Source of the DNA: Candidatus Arcticimaribacter sp. UBA7428
Lineage (GTDB): Bacteria > Bacteroidota > Bacteroidia > Flavobacteriales > Flavobacteriaceae
Assembly (NCBI GenBank): GCA_002477625.1
Contig: DLQQ01000047.1
Location: 1 to 5,832, forward strand
Length of the DNA stretch: 5,832 bases
Direction of reading: 5' to 3'
This document shows positions 1-5,832 of this stretch, piece by piece (the first letter of the stretch is position 1; the number at the start of each line of letters is the position of its first letter). The position numbers and the translations under genes are program-made. Below the pieces are notes generated by a model. It was not told the DNA's origin, did not search any database, and saw nothing but the letters and a program-made list of their open reading frames with translations.

Positions 1-231
1 ATCAATGCCATTAGAAAAATATACAATACCAAGACAGTAGAGCTTCCAAAGTTAATTGACTATGCAGTACATATTCCCCCGGGAAGTACTTCTGCAGCTT
101 TATGTGAAACTACTATTACATGGAAGCAAGAGTCTACAGAATTTGTAACACGAGGCTTGGATTCTGATCAGACCGTATCAGCTATCAAAGCAACTGAGAA
201 AATGCTCAATATAATTCAAACACAACAGTAA
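1..231 (+). CDS. leuA: 2-isopropylmalate synthase family protein, C-terminal regulatory domain (partial, 5' end outside window)
   Basis: Frame 1 is open from the window edge to a TAA at 229-231, giving 76 residues. The segment A-V-H-I-P-P-G-S-T-S at residues 22-31 and the ending R-G-L-D-S-D-Q-T-V at 51-59 followed by an A..A...LN helix resemble the LeuA dimerisation/regulatory domain, which in the family binds leucine and carries a G.D.D...A motif near its end. The full enzyme condenses acetyl-CoA with 2-oxoisovalerate, the first committed step of leucine synthesis. The gene sits 18 bp ahead of leuB on the same strand, so the two are very probably co-transcribed. Only the tail is visible. I therefore cannot tell a full synthase from a citramalate synthase-like paralogue or from the extra regulatory-domain protein that some Bacteroidota carry in leu operons. 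The domain call is firm; the exact enzyme is inferred from context. Confidence 0.75.
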   Translation: MNAIRKIYNTKTVELPKLIDYAVHIPPGSTSAALCETTITWKQESTEFVTRGLDSDQTVSAIKATEKMLNIIQTQQ

Positions 232-249
232 CGATATAGATCAAAACAT

Positions 250-1314
250 ATGAAATTAAATATTGCCCTTTTAGCTGGAGATGGAATTGGACCCGAAGTC
301 ATTGACCAAGCGGTAAAAGTATCGAACGCAATCGCTCAAAAATTCAATCATGAAATTAGCTGGACTTCGGCTCTTACAGGAGCTGCCGCAATTGATGCCG
401 TGGGTGAACCCTATCCCGATGAAACACATCAAGTTTGCTTGGATGCAGACGCTATTTTATTTGGCGCCATTGGTCATCCTCGTTTTGATAATGACCCTTC
501 GGCTAAAGTACGTCCAGAACAAGGACTGCTTAAAATGCGACAAAAACTGGGTTTGTTTGCTAATGTGCGGCCCACCTTTACCTTCCCTTCTCTATTAGAC
601 AAATCGCCTTTGAAGAAGGAACGAATTGAAGGAACAGATTTGGTATTCTTACGTGAACTTACCGGGGGAATCTATTTTGGTGAACGCGGTCGAAAAGATG
701 ATGGAAACACAGCTTTTGATACCTGTACCTATACCCGAGCAGAAGTGAAACGTATCGCAAAAAAAGGATTTGAATTCGCTATGACACGCTCCAAGAGGTT
801 GTGTTGCGTAGATAAAGCTAACGTTCTAGAAAGCTCGCGCCTGTGGAGAGAAACTGTCCAAGCCATGGAAAAAGACTACCCAGAAGTAGAAGTTGCCTAT
901 GAGTTTGTTGATGCAGTAGCCATGCGACTAGTTCAGTGGCCCAACAGTTATGATGTACTGATCACAGAAAATTTATTTGGTGATATTTTAACCGATGAAG
1001 CTTCTGTAATCTCAGGATCGATGGGGCTTATGCCTTCGGCTTCTGTTGGAGAAGAAAATGCGTTGTATGAGCCCATTCACGGCTCATATCCACAAGCAAC
1101 AGGACTGAACATTGCCAATCCGTTAGCAACCGTTTTATCGGCTGCAATGATGTTTGAAATGAGTTTTGACCTTCAAGTAGAGGGTGCTTTAATTCGCAAA
1201 GTTGTTGAGCAAGCTCTCCAAAAAGGCTATGTTACAGAAGACCTTGCCGATGGTGGAAAAGCTTATGGAACCAAGGAAGTAGGAGACTATTTAGTAGACG
1301 CCATTTTAAAATAG
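250..1314 (+). CDS. leuB: 3-isopropylmalate dehydrogenase LeuB
   Basis: LeuB oxidises and decarboxylates (2R,3S)-3-isopropylmalate to 4-methyl-2-oxopentanoate with NAD+ and a divalent metal, the third step of leucine synthesis, in the cytoplasm. The 354 residues match the usual length of the family. Visible landmarks are the N-terminal G-D-G-I-G-P-E-V (10-17); substrate arginines R97, R107 and R135, the last within [11 protein letters not shown]142; the catalytic lysine K189 in V-D-K-A-N; and metal aspartates D221, D245 and D249, the latter two in the segment beginning [11 protein letters not shown]. The nucleotide-site loop reads H-G-S-Y-P-Q-A-T-G (277-285), where the Thermus-type enzyme has A-P-D-I-A. 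The ATG at 250 places the Rossmann-like strand correctly at the N-terminus; no Shine-Dalgarno is evident, as is common in Bacteroidota. It follows the leuA-type gene by 18 bp and appears to be the last gene of the operon. Confidence 0.96.
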   Translation: MKLNIALLAGDGIGPEVIDQAVKVSNAIAQKFNHEISWTSALTGAAAIDAVGEPYPDETHQVCLDADAILFGAIGHPRFDNDPSAKVRPEQGLLKMRQKLGLFANVRPTFTFPSLLDKSPLKKERIEGTDLVFLRELTGGIYFGERGRKDDGNTAFDTCTYTRAEVKRIAKKGFEFAMTRSKRLCCVDKANVLESSRLWRETVQAMEKDYPEVEVAYEFVDAVAMRLVQWPNSYDVLITENLFGDILTDEASVISGSMGLMPSASVGEENALYEPIHGSYPQATGLNIANPLATVLSAAMMFEMSFDLQVEGALIRKVVEQALQKGYVTEDLADGGKAYGTKEVGDYLVDAILK

Positions 1315-1338
1315 ATTCTACATTTACTAATACATATT

Positions 1339-1368
1339 AAAAAAACCCTCCATATGTTCCGTATGGAG
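1339..1368. terminator. Hairpin downstream of leuB, best read as a terminator
   Basis: A perfect 7-bp inverted repeat, CTCCATA (1348-1354) and TATGGAG (1362-1368), encloses a 7-base loop. It begins 33 bp after the leuB stop. Seven A residues (1339-1345) lie just before the left arm, so the strong U-tract exists only for transcripts read on the minus strand; on the plus strand the stem is followed by a weaker AT-rich stretch. Its position suggests that it ends the leu operon, but the sequence fits a minus-strand terminator better. Confidence 0.5.
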
Positions 1369-1377
1369 AGCTTATTA

Positions 1378-1385
1378 TATCTTTG
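1378..1385 (+). promoter_or_regulatory. Candidate Bacteroidota -7 promoter element
   Basis: TATCTTTG matches the phylum consensus TAnnTTTG. It lies right after the leuB hairpin and ends 30 bp before the TTG start at 1416, which would give a short 5' leader of roughly 25 bases. No clear TTTG/TTG -33 box is seen at the expected distance, so support rests on the -7 match and the placement. Confidence 0.35.
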
Positions 1386-1415
1386 AAATGAATGCCATAA
1401 AATAGATCAAATCCT

Positions 1416-2780
1416 TTGAAAATCATTTCATTATATTGTATGCTACTTCTCATATCGTGCTCTTCGGACGATACAGAAAGAAATGAAACTGTTTCTGAAC
1501 CCCTTGAATTGCAACCAGCTTCTGACTCAGAACTGATGCAAAGGGTGCAGGAAGACGTCTTTAAATACTTTTGGGATTATACACACCCGATTTCAAAACT
1601 GAGTCGGGAACGCTTACATGAAAATGACCTTTCATTTGACGCTAATACAGTTACAACGGGAGGATCTGGATTCGGTTTTCTTAATATTTTAATGGGGATA
1701 GAGCAGAATATCATCAGCAGAGCAGCCGGAATAAGTCATTTGCTAACCGCACTTAATTTCTTAGAAAATGCCGATCGATTCCATGGCGCTTGGCCGCATT
1801 GGATGGATGGTACAAATGGATCCGTGATTCCGTTCAGTTCTATGGACAAGGGTGCAGATTTGATAGAAACTGCCTTGCTGTGTCAGGGGTTGATCTGTAT
1901 TCGTGAATATTTTAAAAACGGAAACGCCGAGGAACAACAACTAGCCCAAAAAGCTGATGCTCTCTGGAAAGGTGTTGAATGGGATTGGTTTACTCAAGGA
2001 GAAAATCTGCTTTACTGGCATTGGTCGCCCGACTATAATTTTGAAATCAACCTACCCATCGTGGGGTATAATGAAGGCTTGATTGCCTATGTACTGGCTG
2101 CCGCTTCTCCAACACATCCTATAGATGCAGCGGTATACCACCAAGGCTGGGCACAGAATGGGACGATCAGAAGTGAAGTACAACAGTATACAATTCCTTT
2201 AATCTTGAATCATGGAGGAGTAAATGATCATGTTGGCCCCTTATTTTGGGCTCATTACTCCTATTTGACTCTAGATCCGCGGGGTTTAACCGATCAGTAT
2301 GCCAATTATTGGGACCTGGTTCGCAACCACACGCAAATAGTTTTGGAGCATTGTACTCGAAATCCAAATGACTTTTTAGCATATTCAGATAAAAACTGGG
2401 GATTAACTGCAAGTTATTCTCGAAATGCAGATGGAAGTACCGGCTATTCTGACCATAGTCCAACCAACGATCAAGGGGTTATAAGTCCAACTGCAGCACT
2501 TAGTTCATTCCCCTATACTCCTGAGGCTTCAATGAGGTATTTACGTTACTTATACGAAGAAAAGCAAGAAGACTATATTGGAATTGCTGGTCCGATTGAT
2601 GCTTATGCTCCGCAATTTCAATGGAAAACACAGCGGTATTTAGCCATAGATCAAGGTACTATTGGCCCTATGATTGAAAACCACAATACACAATTGTTTT
2701 GGAACTTATTTATGAATGCACCAGAGATCAGGTCCGGACTTGTAACACTCGGATTTACTTCTACACAACATGGATTTTAA
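1416..2780 (+). CDS. GH144-like / glucoamylase-family lipoprotein, probable beta-1,2-glucanase
   Basis: This 454-residue protein is probably a surface lipoprotein that hydrolyses a glucan. Residues 1-15 form a short signal peptide ending in the lipobox L-I-S-C (Cys15), followed by S-S-D-D, like the acidic export signal of surface-exposed Bacteroidota lipoproteins. The rest resembles the (alpha/alpha)6 PF10091/GH144 family: F-K-Y-F-W-D (49-54), T-T-G-G-S-G-F-G (80-87), the acidic cluster D144/D148/E151, Y-W-H-W-S-P (200-205), G-Y-N-E ending at E220, S-P-T-H-P-I (231-236), H-S-P-T-N-D (347-352) and A-I-D-Q-G at 410-414 with D412. In memory of the family, these acidic positions correspond to active-site residues of characterised GH144 endo-beta-1,2-glucanases. 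Length suits a complete enzyme. The start is TTG: an in-frame TAA at 1398-1400 excludes anything further upstream but a few codons, and the first internal ATG (1440) would remove the charged start and most of the signal peptide. No SusC/SusD, GH3 or other carbohydrate gene adjoins it. Family call is strong; substrate is inferred. Confidence 0.85.
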   Translation: MKIISLYCMLLLISCSSDDTERNETVSEPLELQPASDSELMQRVQEDVFKYFWDYTHPISKLSRERLHENDLSFDANTVTTGGSGFGFLNILMGIEQNIISRAAGISHLLTALNFLENADRFHGAWPHWMDGTNGSVIPFSSMDKGADLIETALLCQGLICIREYFKNGNAEEQQLAQKADALWKGVEWDWFTQGENLLYWHWSPDYNFEINLPIVGYNEGLIAYVLAAASPTHPIDAAVYHQGWAQNGTIRSEVQQYTIPLILNHGGVNDHVGPLFWAHYSYLTLDPRGLTDQYANYWDLVRNHTQIVLEHCTRNPNDFLAYSDKNWGLTASYSRNADGSTGYSDHSPTNDQGVISPTAALSSFPYTPEASMRYLRYLYEEKQEDYIGIAGPIDAYAPQFQWKTQRYLAIDQGTIGPMIENHNTQLFWNLFMNAPEIRSGLVTLGFTSTQHGF

Positions 2781-2833
2781 AACTTAACTTTTATTTAGAA
2801 TGCTCAAAACGCTTCCTTATTCAGAAATTAGTT

Positions 2834-2841
2834 TAGGTTTG
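2834..2841 (+). promoter_or_regulatory. Candidate Bacteroidota -7 promoter element
   Basis: TAGGTTTG matches TAnnTTTG in the 85-bp gap between the lipoprotein and acetyltransferase genes, 24 bp before the ATG at 2866. Spacing suits a short leader. I see no convincing -33 box, so this is a motif-plus-position call. It suggests that the acetyltransferase is transcribed independently. Confidence 0.35.
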
Positions 2842-2865
2842 AGAAATAAAATTTAAATTGATCCA

Positions 2866-3360
2866 ATGCTCAGACTAGAACCCTTTACTCCTAAAGACTT
2901 TTCAAGGCTTATTCATTGGGTAGGAACAAAAAGAGAATTGATTCAATTTGCCGGAGATCTGTTTACCTTCCCTCTATCAGAAGACCAACTTCAGGAATAT
3001 CTTAGTCAAAAAAAGCTGGCCCCGAAAAAAATAATACATACAGAATCAGGAGAAGTCATAGGACATTGTGAACTGAATTTTTTAAATGAACATCCAAGGT
3101 TATCGAGGATACTGATTGGAAATAAACAAAAAAGAGGACGGGGTTACGGAACTAAAATAATACAGCTAATGATCGATGCAATTCAAAAGGAAATTCCAAC
3201 CAAACAAGTTGAATTACGTGTTTTTGGGTACAATACCTATGCAATAAAACTCTATAAAAAAGAAGGCTTTGTAATTCAAGAAAAACATACACTTCAATTT
3301 CAATATGCTGAGGACGAATTGTGGACGAACTACTATATGATCAAACAACTCCATAATTAA
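2866..3360 (+). CDS. GNAT family N-acetyltransferase
   Basis: The protein (164 residues) is a single-domain cytoplasmic acetyltransferase that would move an acetyl group from acetyl-CoA to an amine. The acetyl-CoA pyrophosphate-binding motif A is clear as R-G-R-G-Y-G-T (90-96), fitting the [R/Q]-x-x-G-x-[G/A] rule. It is followed by a helix and then the motif B segment Y-N-T-Y-A-I-K-L-Y-K-K-E-G-F (122-135), typical of the RimJ/RimL-like (Acetyltransf_3 type) branch. The N-terminal L-R-L-E-P-F-T-P-K-D-F also fits the usual first strand and helix of these enzymes, supporting the ATG at 2866. Length is normal for the family. Neighbours are separated by 85 and 102 bp gaps and give no hint of the substrate; ribosomal-protein, small-amine or antibiotic targets cannot be told apart from sequence. 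Confidence 0.88.
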   Translation: MLRLEPFTPKDFSRLIHWVGTKRELIQFAGDLFTFPLSEDQLQEYLSQKKLAPKKIIHTESGEVIGHCELNFLNEHPRLSRILIGNKQKRGRGYGTKIIQLMIDAIQKEIPTKQVELRVFGYNTYAIKLYKKEGFVIQEKHTLQFQYAEDELWTNYYMIKQLHN

Positions 3361-3391
3361 ATGATTATAAAGTGAAAACGAAATCATTTTT
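3359..3391 (+). terminator. Weak AT-rich hairpin with short T-run after the acetyltransferase gene
   Basis: An 8-bp inverted repeat, AAATGATT (3359-3366) and AATCATTT (3382-3389), starts inside the stop codon and is followed by a run of T ending at 3391. The 15-base loop and only two G-C pairs make the stem weak. Placement immediately after the stop is what supports a terminator role. Confidence 0.25.
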
Positions 3392-3423
3392 ACTAGTAAA
3401 CCAATCGAATATTTTTTATCTTG

Positions 3424-3438
3424 AAGCTAATCTAGCTT
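3424..3438. repeat. 15-bp palindrome upstream of the DUF2855 gene
   Basis: AAGCTA-ATC-TAGCTT is a perfect 6-bp inverted repeat with a 3-base spacer, ending 24 bp before the ATG at 3463. It follows directly on TATCTTG (3417-3423), an imperfect relative of the TAnnTTTG -7 element. The arrangement could be an operator at a transcription start or a small leader hairpin; in AT-rich DNA it could also be chance. Confidence 0.3.
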
Positions 3439-3462
3439 AATATTCTATCTTAAACATTTTGT

Positions 3463-4566
3463 ATGAAACCAGCCAAAAGTCTTCAATTTCAAGTTGAAAA
3501 AAATAAATTCATCAACCATGCAATTGAAGAAATTCCTGAAGAACAACTAACCCTTGCAACTGATGAGATTAAAGTTAAAGTTGATTTGTTTTCTTTCACA
3601 TCAAATAACATTACCTATGCGGTTTCTGGAGCAATCATACGGTATTGGGAATTCTTCACTCCTGTAGGAAAACAAACAGAAGGCTGGGGTGTAATTCCGG
3701 TGTGGGGCTTTGCAGATGTTGTAGAATCAAAAGCAGATGGGATCCCAGTTGGGGACCGTATTTTTGGTTACTTCCCTCCCGCTTCCCATTTAAAAATGAA
3801 AGCAGGACATATTACAACTAAACGTTTTATAGATGTTACGGAACACCGATCTACTTTACCACCAACCTATAATTTGTATAGAAGAGTGTTTTCGGATCCC
3901 ATCTATGATCAAAAACTGGATCGCGATCGGGCCTTGTTTTACCCCCTTTTCATCACATCCTTTTGTTTGTGGGATTCCCTACAAGAAAACAGCTGGTTTG
4001 GGGCAGAGCAAATCATCATACTGAGTGCATCTAGTAAAACCAGTATTGGTCTGGCTTATGGATTGCACAGCGATGATACTGCACCAAAAACCATCGGAAT
4101 AACATCAGAACGCAATCGCGATGCCGTTGTAAAACTGGGTTTGTATACTGAAGTGTATACCTATGAGCAACTAGCAGATGTTGATCGTAAAACCCCGAGT
4201 GTTATTGTAGATATGTCGGGTAATAATGCGGTCTTAGTTGATTTACATAAACGTTTAGGTGATCTTATGAAATTTACGTTCAAGGTTGGACTTACCCATT
4301 GGAAAGAATCGAACCCCAACGAAGGAATCATCCGAGAACGTTCTAAGTTTTTCTTTGCGCCTAGTCACATTCAAAAACGAATCGAAGATTGGGGAGCCAG
4401 CGAATTTGATCAAAAAACGTCAAAGTTTATAGTGGATGCAGTTGCAACCACCAAAACGTGGTTTCAGTATAAAACACTGGATGGTTTAGCTGATCTTGCC
4501 GAGGTATATCCAACGGTATGCAAAGGGACATTAGCTGCAGATCAGGGGTTAATCGTTAGCATGTAA
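3463..4566 (+). CDS. DUF2855 family protein (MDR-like, zinc-free dehydrogenase relative)
   Basis: I recognise this 367-residue protein as DUF2855 (PF11017-like), a family of unassigned reaction. Its architecture recalls medium-chain dehydrogenases/reductases: an N-terminal GroES-like part (about 35-125) with F-T-S-N-N-I-T-Y (45-52), V-P-like V-I-P-V-W-G-F-A-D-V-V (77-87) and V-G-D-R-I-F-G-Y-F-P (96-105), then a nucleotide-binding-like part from about 180. There the usual GxGxxG turn is replaced by L-S-A-S-S-K-T-S-I-G (187-196), typical of this family, followed by I-G-I-T-S (211-215), the V-D-M-S-G strand end (249-253) and V-G-L-T-H (275-279). I see no cysteine/histidine set for catalytic or structural zinc. 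The ATG at 3463 starts the first strand; a TTTTG lies just upstream and no Shine-Dalgarno is seen. It stands alone, converging with the acyl-CoA dehydrogenase gene 9 bp away. An NAD(P)-dependent oxidoreductase role is plausible but only inferred from fold similarity. Confidence 0.83.
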   Translation: MKPAKSLQFQVEKNKFINHAIEEIPEEQLTLATDEIKVKVDLFSFTSNNITYAVSGAIIRYWEFFTPVGKQTEGWGVIPVWGFADVVESKADGIPVGDRIFGYFPPASHLKMKAGHITTKRFIDVTEHRSTLPPTYNLYRRVFSDPIYDQKLDRDRALFYPLFITSFCLWDSLQENSWFGAEQIIILSASSKTSIGLAYGLHSDDTAPKTIGITSERNRDAVVKLGLYTEVYTYEQLADVDRKTPSVIVDMSGNNAVLVDLHKRLGDLMKFTFKVGLTHWKESNPNEGIIRERSKFFFAPSHIQKRIEDWGASEFDQKTSKFIVDAVATTKTWFQYKTLDGLADLAEVYPTVCKGTLAADQGLIVSM

Positions 4567-4575
4567 AAGCGAATT

Positions 4576-5736
4576 TTATATTGGCAGCTCAAGATTTCCC
4601 GACAATACATTTCGGGAAATAATAATCCGCTGAATCTCCGAGGTTCCCTCGTATATTTGCGTGATTTTTGCATCCCGCATAAGACGCTCTACATGGTATT
4701 CTTTTACATAACCATTTCCTCCGTGAATTTGAACCGCTTCTACGGTATGCTTCATTGCAGCTTCAGAAGCGATTAACTTAGCCATCGCACTTGCATAGCC
4801 ATAGTCTTGTCCACTATCTTTTAAATAAGCAGCTCGATATACTATCATCCGTGCAGCTTCAATATCCATCGCCATATCTGCTAATTTAAAGGCAATGGCT
4901 TGATGCTGACCAATAGGCTTTCCAAAAGTTGCTCTTTGATGTGCGTATTCAACGGCCAACTCATAAGCTCCAGCAGCAATACCAAGGGCTTGTGCAGCAA
5001 TTCCAATGCGCCCCCCTTCAAGAGTTTTCATGGCAAATTTAAACCCAAAACCATCTGCTCCGATTCGGTTTTCCTTTGGAACTTTTACATCTGCATAACT
5101 TATGGAATGGGTGTCGGACGAACGAATCCCCATTTTATCTTCTTTTGGACCAATGGTAACGCCTTCCCAATCGCGTTCAACAATAAAGGCATTGATTCCT
5201 TTATGCCCCTTGTCTTTGTCCGTATGAGCAATCACAAGCTGAATGGTCGCTTTTCCGCCATTTGTAATCCAGTTTTTTACACCATTCAATACATAATGAT
5301 CACCTTTGTCTATGGCTGTTGTTCGTTGGGATGTTGCATCACTTCCGGCTTCGGGTTCAGAAAGGCAAAAACAGCCTACCGCTTCCCCCGTAGTTAATCT
5401 CGGAATGTATTTTTGTTTTTGTTCTTCGGTTCCGTATTTTTCAAGGCCAAATAAAACAAGAGAATTATTCACGGACATAATCACCGAACAACTGCTATCG
5501 ATTTTTGAGATTTCTTCCATAGCAATTACATAGGAAAGGGTATCCATACCACTTCCACCATATTTGGGGTCAGTCATCATGCTTAAAAAACCCATTTCAC
5601 CCATTTCTTTGACAAATTCAGTTGGGTAAGCCATGGTAGTGTCACGTTCAATAACACCATCCTTTAAACGTGTTCTAGCAAATTCTCGTGCAGCTTCTTT
5701 AACACTTAAATGTTCTTCTTCTAATTTAAATATCAT
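4576..5736 (-). CDS. Acyl-CoA dehydrogenase (short/medium-chain type)
   Basis: This 386-residue FAD enzyme would introduce the alpha,beta double bond into an acyl-CoA, passing electrons to electron-transfer flavoprotein, as in beta-oxidation or branched-chain amino acid breakdown. The order is standard: helical N-terminal domain (1-115), a beta domain opening with the FAD signature C-L-S-E-P-E-A-G-S-D (124-133) and W-I-T-N-G (156-160), and a C-terminal helical domain with Q-R-A-T-F-G-K-P (267-274) and Q-I-H-G-G-N-G-Y (336-343). The catalytic base is E363 in I-Y-E-G-T-S-E-I-Q-R (361-370), the position used by SCAD/MCAD rather than the alternative site of isovaleryl-CoA and long-chain enzymes. 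This suggests a straight short-chain (butyryl-type) substrate, but chain length cannot be fixed by eye. Length is typical and the ATG start gives the normal N-terminus. It lies 24 bp behind the thioesterase gene and is probably co-transcribed with it. Confidence 0.94.
   Translation of the reverse strand: MIFKLEEEHLSVKEAAREFARTRLKDGVIERDTTMAYPTEFVKEMGEMGFLSMMTDPKYGGSGMDTLSYVIAMEEISKIDSSCSVIMSVNNSLVLFGLEKYGTEEQKQKYIPRLTTGEAVGCFCLSEPEAGSDATSQRTTAIDKGDHYVLNGVKNWITNGGKATIQLVIAHTDKDKGHKGINAFIVERDWEGVTIGPKEDKMGIRSSDTHSISYADVKVPKENRIGADGFGFKFAMKTLEGGRIGIAAQALGIAAGAYELAVEYAHQRATFGKPIGQHQAIAFKLADMAMDIEAARMIVYRAAYLKDSGQDYGYASAMAKLIASEAAMKHTVEAVQIHGGNGYVKEYHVERLMRDAKITQIYEGTSEIQRIIISRNVLSGNLELPI
4594..4620. 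repeat. Perfect 9-bp inverted repeat inside the 3' end of the acyl-CoA dehydrogenase gene
   Basis: ATTTCCCGA (4594-4602) and TCGGGAAAT (4612-4620) are exact reverse complements around a 9-base loop. The repeat starts 28 bp past the stop of the converging DUF2855 gene, so plus-strand transcripts from that gene would fold it near their 3' end. No T-run follows on either strand, so it is not a classical intrinsic terminator. It also encodes the conserved S-R-N-V-L-S-G tail of the dehydrogenase, which may explain part of its sequence. Confidence 0.45.
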
Positions 5737-5760
5737 ACTAATGAATTCTATTTGGGTTGA

Positions 5761-5832
5761 TTATGCTTTTTTAATTTGTTCTCGAATCAGACCTTCTTGA
5801 GCTACAGAGGCAACCAAGTCTCCATTTTTATT
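5761..5832 (-). CDS. tesB: Acyl-CoA thioesterase II (TesB-like), C-terminal fragment (rest outside window)
   Basis: Reading the minus strand from the window edge gives 23 residues and a TAA at 5763-5761. The fragment contains G-D-L-V-A-S-V-A-Q-E-G-L-I-R (4-17), closely matching the C-terminus of TesB-type thioesterases, which ends in L-V-A-S-x-x-Q-E-G-x-x-R. The glutamine at fragment residue 12 aligns with the catalytic Gln of the family's Asp/Thr/Gln set (Gln278 in the E. coli enzyme). These double-hotdog enzymes hydrolyse acyl-CoA to free acid and CoA in the cytoplasm. The stop is 24 bp ahead of the acyl-CoA dehydrogenase ATG on the same strand, so the two probably form one transcription unit of acyl-CoA metabolism. 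The call rests on a short but distinctive tail. Confidence 0.72.
   Translation of the reverse strand, partial: NKNGDLVASVAQEGLIREQIKKA

Noticed and set aside
350..598. Alternative-frame open reading stretch inside leuB
   Set aside because: It is fully contained in a well-conserved gene and its translation resembles no known protein.
2167..2463. Minus-strand open frame of 98 codons inside the lipoprotein gene
   Set aside because: It overlaps conserved GH144-like motifs on the other strand and has no recognisable product or promoter.
2781..2865. Search for a terminator after the lipoprotein gene
   Set aside because: No stem-loop with a following T-run could be found in this gap; only the promoter-like element at 2834-2841 stands out.
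1416..4566. Possibility that the lipoprotein, acetyltransferase and DUF2855 genes form one new system or a transferred cassette
   Set aside because: Gaps of 85-102 bp with separate promoter-like elements, unrelated predicted functions, and no flanking repeats, integrase, tRNA or obvious shift in base composition.
4900..5397. Plus-strand open frame of 165 codons within the acyl-CoA dehydrogenase region
   Set aside because: It lies wholly antisense to a dehydrogenase with intact family motifs, and its translation is low-complexity with no recognisable domain.

Overview
The window looks like chromosomal DNA from a low-GC member of the Bacteroidota, most likely a flavobacterium. Three signs point there: gene starts lack a clear Shine-Dalgarno sequence, two intergenic gaps carry matches to the Bacteroidota -7 promoter element TAnnTTTG, and a predicted lipoprotein has acidic residues right after its lipobox cysteine (C-S-S-D-D), as in surface-exported lipoproteins of this phylum. 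This assignment is inferred from sequence style; no marker gene is present.

Layout. (1) Positions 1-1314, plus strand: the end of a leucine biosynthesis operon, with the C-terminal regulatory domain of a 2-isopropylmalate synthase family protein followed after 18 bp by a complete leuB. A hairpin lies just downstream. (2) Positions 1416-2780, plus: a lipoprotein of the GH144 / 'glucoamylase family' (PF10091-type) fold, probably a secreted beta-1,2-glucan-degrading enzyme, starting at a TTG codon. (3) Positions 2866-3360, plus: a GNAT N-acetyltransferase of unknown substrate. (4) Positions 3463-4566, plus: a DUF2855 protein, a poorly characterised relative of zinc-free medium-chain dehydrogenases. 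(5) Positions 4576-5832, minus: an acyl-CoA dehydrogenase preceded in its own operon by the last residues of a TesB-type acyl-CoA thioesterase. This pair converges on the DUF2855 gene with only 9 bp between stop codons.

How the parts relate. LeuA-type protein and LeuB act in one pathway, and the thioesterase and acyl-CoA dehydrogenase both act on acyl-CoA. The three central genes have separate intergenic gaps (85-102 bp) and no evident shared function; they look like independent single-gene units. There is no RNA gene, CRISPR array, insertion sequence or long repeat, and no gene-free stretch over about 100 bp. I see no convincing undescribed multi-gene system. The items most worth a second look are the lone GH144 lipoprotein with its TTG start, the DUF2855 protein, the LeuB cofactor-site substitution, and two inverted repeats at gene ends.
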